Shown here in pieces: positions 5,318-8,423 of a DNA stretch of 8,423 bases. Source of the stretch: Acidobacteriota bacterium (GTDB taxonomy: Bacteria; Acidobacteriota; Blastocatellia; Pyrinomonadales; Pyrinomonadaceae). Below the pieces are notes generated by a model. That model worked only from the letters and a program-made list of their open reading frames with translations, had not been told where the DNA came from and did not search any database. The translations under genes and the position numbers were made by a program. The stretch covers positions 1-8,423 of the forward strand of contig CAUJFK010000245.1 in assembly GCA_963169175.1 (NCBI GenBank), in the 5' to 3' direction. Position 1 is the first letter of the stretch. Each line of letters begins with the position of its first letter.

Positions 5318-6124
5318 CTATCCAGTCACTTGTTTCGTACCGGCGCTGGATGTTTTCACGATAAAATCGACGACATCCTTTGGTGAATCGGTCAGATACA
5401 AAAGGCTGAGGTCTTCCGCGTTGATGTTTCCCTCGTTCAGCATCGTTGACGTTATCCACGCCAGCAGGCCGCGCCAGTATTGCGATCCAAAAAGTACGAC
5501 CGGGAAGTTGCGGATCTTGCGGGTCTGGATCAGCGTCAATGCTTCGAACAGTTCATCCATCGTGCCAAAGCCGCCCGGAAAAATGATGTACGCGTTGCTG
5601 TATTTGATAAACATAGTCTTGCGCACCATGAAATATTTGAATGTCAGCGATTTGGTAAGGTACGGGTTTGGGACCTGTTCGAATGGGAGTTCAATATTGC
5701 ATCCGACCGATGTTTTTCCGGCTTCAAAGGCACCTCGATTTGCGGCCTCCATAATTCCCGGTCCGCCGCCGGTTATAACTTCAAATCCATTCTCGGCCAA
5801 AAGCTTTGCAGTTTCGCGTGCGGCCTCATACATCGGATGATCTTCGTGTGTCCGGGCCGAGCCGAAGATCGAAATGCCGTGCGTGATCGTGGCAAGTTCA
5901 TCAAATCCCGCGACGAACTCGCCCATAATGCGGAAAACGCGCCATGAATCCGAGGTCTTGAATTCATCCTCGGGTTCGGGCGAACGGAGCAGTATCTCAT
6001 CATCCGTTAGCCGCCAGTACTCCGGGACCTTTTCCGCTTTGCGCGCCTCGGCCACAGTTTTCGGTTCGGCCGGCTTGGCCGCGTCCTTTTTCTTTTTCGG
6101 TTTGTCTGCTTGTGTTTCAGCCAT
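5318..6124 (-). CDS. LOG-family protein (TIGR00730 / lysine-decarboxylase-like fold), 268 aa
   Basis: This is a Rossmann-fold nucleotide-binding protein of the LOG family. Characterised members cleave nucleoside 5'-monophosphates (cytokinin riboside monophosphates, or AMP and similar) to the base and ribose 5-phosphate. Diagnostic motifs are ISIFGSAR (84-91), TGGGPGIMEAANRGA (118-132) and PGGFGTMDELFE (183-194), whose Glu191 is catalytic, with Arg168 in the helix between. The first 80 residues are an extension absent from the short LOG enzymes of roughly 190 residues. They start with a Lys/Ala/Pro-rich, probably disordered stretch (8-35). ATG at 6124 is chosen because the longer frame back to 6349 runs through repeat DNA and into fabI. 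A 7-bp tandem repeat replaces any Shine-Dalgarno site. It is the last gene of a probable operon. Cytokinin production should not be assumed. Confidence 0.9.
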   Translation of the reverse strand: MAETQADKPKKKKDAAKPAEPKTVAEARKAEKVPEYWRLTDDEILLRSPEPEDEFKTSDSWRVFRIMGEFVAGFDELATITHGISIFGSARTHEDHPMYEAARETAKLLAENGFEVITGGGPGIMEAANRGAFEAGKTSVGCNIELPFEQVPNPYLTKSLTFKYFMVRKTMFIKYSNAYIIFPGGFGTMDELFEALTLIQTRKIRNFPVVLFGSQYWRGLLAWITSTMLNEGNINAEDLSLLYLTDSPKDVVDFIVKTSSAGTKQVTG

Positions 6125-6163
6125 TTCGATTTGGGATTTGGGATTTACGATTTGGGATTGAAG
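6122..6163. repeat. 7-bp tandem repeat (ATTTGGG) at the LOG gene start
   Basis: The plus strand reads ATTTGGG (6129-6135), ATTTGGG (6136-6142), ATTTACG (6143-6149), ATTTGGG (6150-6156) and ATTGAAG (6157-6163). A degenerate CATTTCG (6122-6128) contains the LOG start codon on the minus strand. Related inverted units (AATCCGC, AAATCCG) continue to about 6197. Together they fill nearly all of the 79-nt gap between fabI and the LOG gene. Sequences of this style occur as dispersed intergenic repeats in several bacterial phyla, from general recollection. Confidence 0.7.
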
Positions 6164-6203
6164 GCATCTAGATCCGCAATCCGCGATCACAAATCCGAGA
6201 TCG

Positions 6204-6965
6204 CTAGATTCCCATGATGTTGTAGCCGCAATCGACGTAGATGGTCTCGCCGGTGATGCCGCTTGATAGGTCACTGACAAGAAAGAGTGCGGTGTTGCCG
6301 ACCTCGGCCGCGGAGACATTGCGTTTGAGCGGAGATTTTTCGGCGACATAGCCGAGCAGTGTTCCCATATTTTTTACGCCGCGGGCAGAGAGCGTGTTGA
6401 TCGGGCCGGCGCTGATAGCGTTGACGCGGATGTTTTGTTTGCCAAGATCTGCCGCAAGATAGCGTGTCGATGATTCAAGCGCGGCTTTTGCCACGCCCAT
6501 CACATTATAATTTGAAACGACCTTTTCGGCCCCGTAATAGCTCATTGTCACGATGCTCCCGCCGTCTTTCATAAGCGGCGAAGCGGCCAAGGCGATCTGC
6601 GTCAGTGAAAATGCGCTGATCTCGAGGGCGGTGCGAAACGCGTCCCGCGTTGTCGTGACAAACTCGCCTTCGAGCGCCTCGCGCGGAGCAAAAGCGATCG
6701 AGTGGATGACGAAATCAAGCCTTCCGTATTTTTCGGCCACCGCCGCAAAGGCCGCATCGACCGCCGCCTGATCCGTCACATCGCACGGCACGACCAGTGA
6801 ATCTTCCAAGTCGCCGGCAAGCTTCTCAACATTTTCCTGGAGCCTTTCACCCTGATAAGTGAATGCCAGCTTTGCTCCGCTGCCGGCACAGGCGGAAGCG
6901 CATGCCCAGGCAATAGATCGCTTGTTGGCGACACCGAAGATCATTCCTATTTTGTTTTCGAGCAT
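6204..6965 (-). CDS. fabI: Enoyl-[acyl-carrier-protein] reductase (NADH), FabI
   Basis: This short-chain dehydrogenase performs the last step of each fatty-acid elongation cycle, reducing trans-2-enoyl-ACP in the cytoplasm. At 253 residues it has normal length. The divergent nucleotide-binding loop GVANKRSIAWA (11-21) is typical of FabI. Tyr143, Tyr153 and Lys160 in MSYYGAEKVVSNYNVMGVAK (141-160) keep the spacing of the E. coli catalytic residues (146, 156, 163). SIAFAP (89-94), SAGPINTLSARG (185-196) and SDLSSGITGE (231-240) are further family signatures. The ATG at 6965 lacks a Shine-Dalgarno site. A 12-codon frame with one (7011-6973) ends 7 nt before it. It lies 64 nt after the membrane-protein gene and 79 nt before the LOG gene on the same strand. 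FabI is the target of triclosan and isoniazid-type inhibitors in other bacteria. Confidence 0.96.
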   Translation of the reverse strand: MLENKIGMIFGVANKRSIAWACASACAGSGAKLAFTYQGERLQENVEKLAGDLEDSLVVPCDVTDQAAVDAAFAAVAEKYGRLDFVIHSIAFAPREALEGEFVTTTRDAFRTALEISAFSLTQIALAASPLMKDGGSIVTMSYYGAEKVVSNYNVMGVAKAALESSTRYLAADLGKQNIRVNAISAGPINTLSARGVKNMGTLLGYVAEKSPLKRNVSAAEVGNTALFLVSDLSSGITGETIYVDCGYNIMGI

Positions 6966-7029
6966 ATATTCGTCAAATCCGGAGATCGTATCGACCGGCT
7001 GATTTAACCATGGCCCTACCCTTCGGACG

Positions 7030-7788
7030 TTACTCAGTTACGTAGATCTTTTGAAGCGATTCAAAATCCAAAAGGCGAATATCAATGTCAACGGGCGTTT
7101 CTTCAAACCGCTGTTTCCCGAGTATTTTGCGAAGCTTGTCCTCATCCTCCGGTGTCATTTGGGTTACAAGCACCATCATCAGGCGAACCTTCATTCGCAG
7201 ACCCGCGTCGGCAAATGCGGCCTTGACGCGTGCGATCTTTTTCATCATCGCATCAATCTTTTCCTGCCGGAGGTCCGGGACGACAAGGAACGAAACATCA
7301 ATGCAATTTACCACATCGTTCTTGATCATCACGGCCTCGAACGGGGCCTTGCCGATAGTGATATGCCGGATCAGCGGGAAATTATCTTCCTGCTGTATCT
7401 GCCGCATAGCAAGGTCTTCGGCGACTATGTAGGCGGATTGGAGCTCGTGTGCCGGCTCGTCTCCCACCTCGAGGATGCTCGATAGCTCTAATACCTCAAG
7501 GCTCAGCGATTGCCGCTGCAGGTCCGGTTCGGCGTTTTGCCAGTCGATCCGCGTTCGGTCAGAATGTGCCGCGAACCTTCTTAAAAAAAGGCCGTTCTGC
7601 ACCGAAAAGATCAAAGCCGCGGCGAGCGCAATAGCGGCCAGCCCCGCCTGAAGCCAACTTCCGGCGGTGACCAAAAGTACGAGCAGGATGAGCAGGGAAA
7701 CGACGATCACTGCGGATGAAACTATCCAGGGCGTCGGCGATCGGCCTTGCGAAAAATAGTCCAGAGATGTTCCAAGCTGGTTTGCCAT
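7030..7788 (-). CDS. Hypothetical two-helix membrane protein with cytoplasmic domain, 252 aa
   Basis: I do not recognise this family. A short N-terminal tail (1-20) leads into two close membrane helices (about 21-43 and 45-67). A soluble domain of about 180 residues follows and, by the Arg-rich loop after the second helix (RRFAAHSDRTR), should face the cytoplasm. This region contains an acidic helical segment (about 90-135) and an alternating strand/helix part (IRHITIGKAPFEAVMIKNDVVNCIDVSFLVVPD, about residues 139-173). It ends with a lysine-rich helix and RLMMVLVTQM. No catalytic motif stands out. The upstream PfkB-family gene stops 11 nt before its ATG, so the two are almost certainly co-transcribed. 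There is only a weak ribosome site (TTGAAG). A regulator or membrane anchor is possible but unproven. Confidence 0.8.
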   Translation of the reverse strand: MANQLGTSLDYFSQGRSPTPWIVSSAVIVVSLLILLVLLVTAGSWLQAGLAAIALAAALIFSVQNGLFLRRFAAHSDRTRIDWQNAEPDLQRQSLSLEVLELSSILEVGDEPAHELQSAYIVAEDLAMRQIQQEDNFPLIRHITIGKAPFEAVMIKNDVVNCIDVSFLVVPDLRQEKIDAMMKKIARVKAAFADAGLRMKVRLMMVLVTQMTPEDEDKLRKILGKQRFEETPVDIDIRLLDFESLQKIYVTE

Positions 7789-7799
7789 GCTTCAACGGT

Positions 7800-8423
7800 T
7801 CACGCTGCCGTCGCCGACCGTTCGAAGGGAATCTCGTCGAAATGGGTCATTTGCTTAAAGTCCCTGAATCGCTGATTTATCTCAGGATAATCCAGGGCGT
7901 CGACGCGTTCGGTACCAAATTTCTCGACATTAAATGACGCCATAACTGAACCGTAGATCATTGCACGTCGAAGCGTTTCGTCGCTCAGGTCGTTCTGGGC
8001 CGAAAGATAGCCCATAAATCCTCCCGCAAAGGTGTCGCCCGCCCCCGTGGGGTCGAAAACACTTTCAAGCGGATAGGCCGGTGCAGTGAAGTAATTGTCT
8101 TTCGTAAAAAGTGTCGCACCATATTCGCCGCGCTTGATCACGACCGCTTTCAGGCCAAGGCCCAGAATGTGTTTAGCCGCTTTATAGATACTCGGTTCAT
8201 CGGTAAGCTGCCGGGCCTCGGCGTCGTTTATGATGATGCAGTCCACGACCTTTATGGTGTCGATGACCGCTTCTTTCATTGACGAGATCCAGAAATTCAT
8301 CGTGTCCATGGCGACAAATTTGGCATTGGTGCACTGTTCGCGGACGCCTTTTTGCAGCATCGGCAGGATATTCGCGAGGAAGAGGAAGTCGGCATTTTTT
8401 GAGTTTTCAGACAATTTAGGGTC
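7800..8423 (-). CDS. PfkB-family (ribokinase/adenosine-kinase-like) carbohydrate kinase, C-terminal part; 5' end outside window
   Basis: The last 207 residues of a PfkB-family kinase, which phosphorylates a sugar or nucleoside with ATP in the cytoplasm. Landmarks in fragment numbering are DFLFLANILP (12-21), INDAEARQL (65-73), VVIKRGEYGA (94-103) and the PfkB signature DPTGAGDTFAGGFMGYL (124-140). Asp130 is the catalytic base and GAGD forms the anion hole. The frame is open to the window edge, so a start at TTG 8414 is not real; about the first third of a typical protein of around 310 residues is missing, including the substrate-binding lid. The substrate therefore cannot be deduced. The gene is the first visible member of the minus-strand operon leading to fabI. 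Confidence 0.93.
   Translation of the reverse strand, partial: DPKLSENSKNADFLFLANILPMLQKGVREQCTNAKFVAMDTMNFWISSMKEAVIDTIKVVDCIIINDAEARQLTDEPSIYKAAKHILGLGLKAVVIKRGEYGATLFTKDNYFTAPAYPLESVFDPTGAGDTFAGGFMGYLSAQNDLSDETLRRAMIYGSVMASFNVEKFGTERVDALDYPEINQRFRDFKQMTHFDEIPFERSATAA

Noticed and set aside
5132..5386. 84-residue plus-strand frame after cutA
   Set aside because: Made mostly of the dispersed repeat and then of DNA antisense to the LOG gene; an apparent signal-like start is a by-product of the repeat.
5480..5947. 155-residue plus-strand frame
   Set aside because: Antisense to the LOG gene, which carries both family motifs.
6122..6200. CRISPR-like array
   Set aside because: Units are 7 bp, directly adjacent, degenerate and without spacers; no cas genes nearby.
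6125..6349. N-terminal extension of the LOG protein to a start at 6349
   Set aside because: It would read through the tandem repeat and overlap about 146 nt of fabI on the same strand in another frame; the sequence has no family similarity, and ATG at 6124 gives a normal protein.
6689..6697. Ala91 of FabI at the position equivalent to E. coli Gly93 as a triclosan-resistance mark
   Set aside because: Alanine at this site is normal in sensitive FabI enzymes such as that of Staphylococcus; resistance is linked to valine, so nothing can be claimed.

Overview
The window looks like ordinary chromosomal DNA of a free-living bacterium with moderately high GC. Three things suggest the Acidobacteriota (Blastocatellia/Pyrinomonadales type): the protein flavour (two-subunit-type methylmalonyl-CoA mutase, FabI, a PfkB kinase, and a family I recall from acidobacterial genomes that begins MNYYNY), the scarcity of Shine-Dalgarno sites, and the dispersed CACAAAG-type and ATTTGGG-type intergenic repeats. 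The phylum is an inference. I see no transposase, integrase, phage gene, CRISPR array, tRNA or rRNA.

Layout. (1) Positions 1-506, minus strand: the N-terminal third of methylmalonyl-CoA mutase, running off the left edge. A long imperfect palindrome (516-551) sits just before its start, in the gap shared with the divergent plus-strand genes. (2) Positions 659-2307, plus: three genes of unknown function. They are a 68-residue protein, a helical cytoplasmic protein starting at TTG, and a secreted PsbP/Mog1-like protein whose ATG overlaps the previous stop codon (ATGA). A terminator-like hairpin separates the first two. (3) Positions 2344-3597, plus: an iron-sulfur RlmD/TrmA-type RNA m5U methyltransferase. 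(4) Positions 3768-5103, plus: an M48 metallopeptidase with an N-terminal zinc ribbon, then cutA. Two inverted copies of a 39-bp dispersed repeat (3578-3616 and 5162-5200) bracket this pair. The left copy supplies the last six sense codons and the stop codon of the methyltransferase. (5) Positions 5318-8423, minus: a probable operon transcribed PfkB-family kinase (5' end outside the window), two-helix membrane protein, fabI, LOG-family nucleotide hydrolase. A 7-bp tandem repeat fills the gap upstream of the LOG gene and runs up to its start codon.

How the genes relate. Most are housekeeping: acyl-CoA and propionate metabolism (mutase), fatty-acid elongation (FabI), RNA modification, metal tolerance (CutA), nucleotide or sugar phosphorylation and nucleotide clean-up (PfkB, LOG). 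They do not form one obvious pathway. I found no convincing new defence or biosynthetic system. The points most worth a second look are the dispersed repeats that have become part of gene ends and starts, the mutase leader hairpin, the probable leaderless promoter of the M48 gene, and the uncharacterised 659-2307 cluster.
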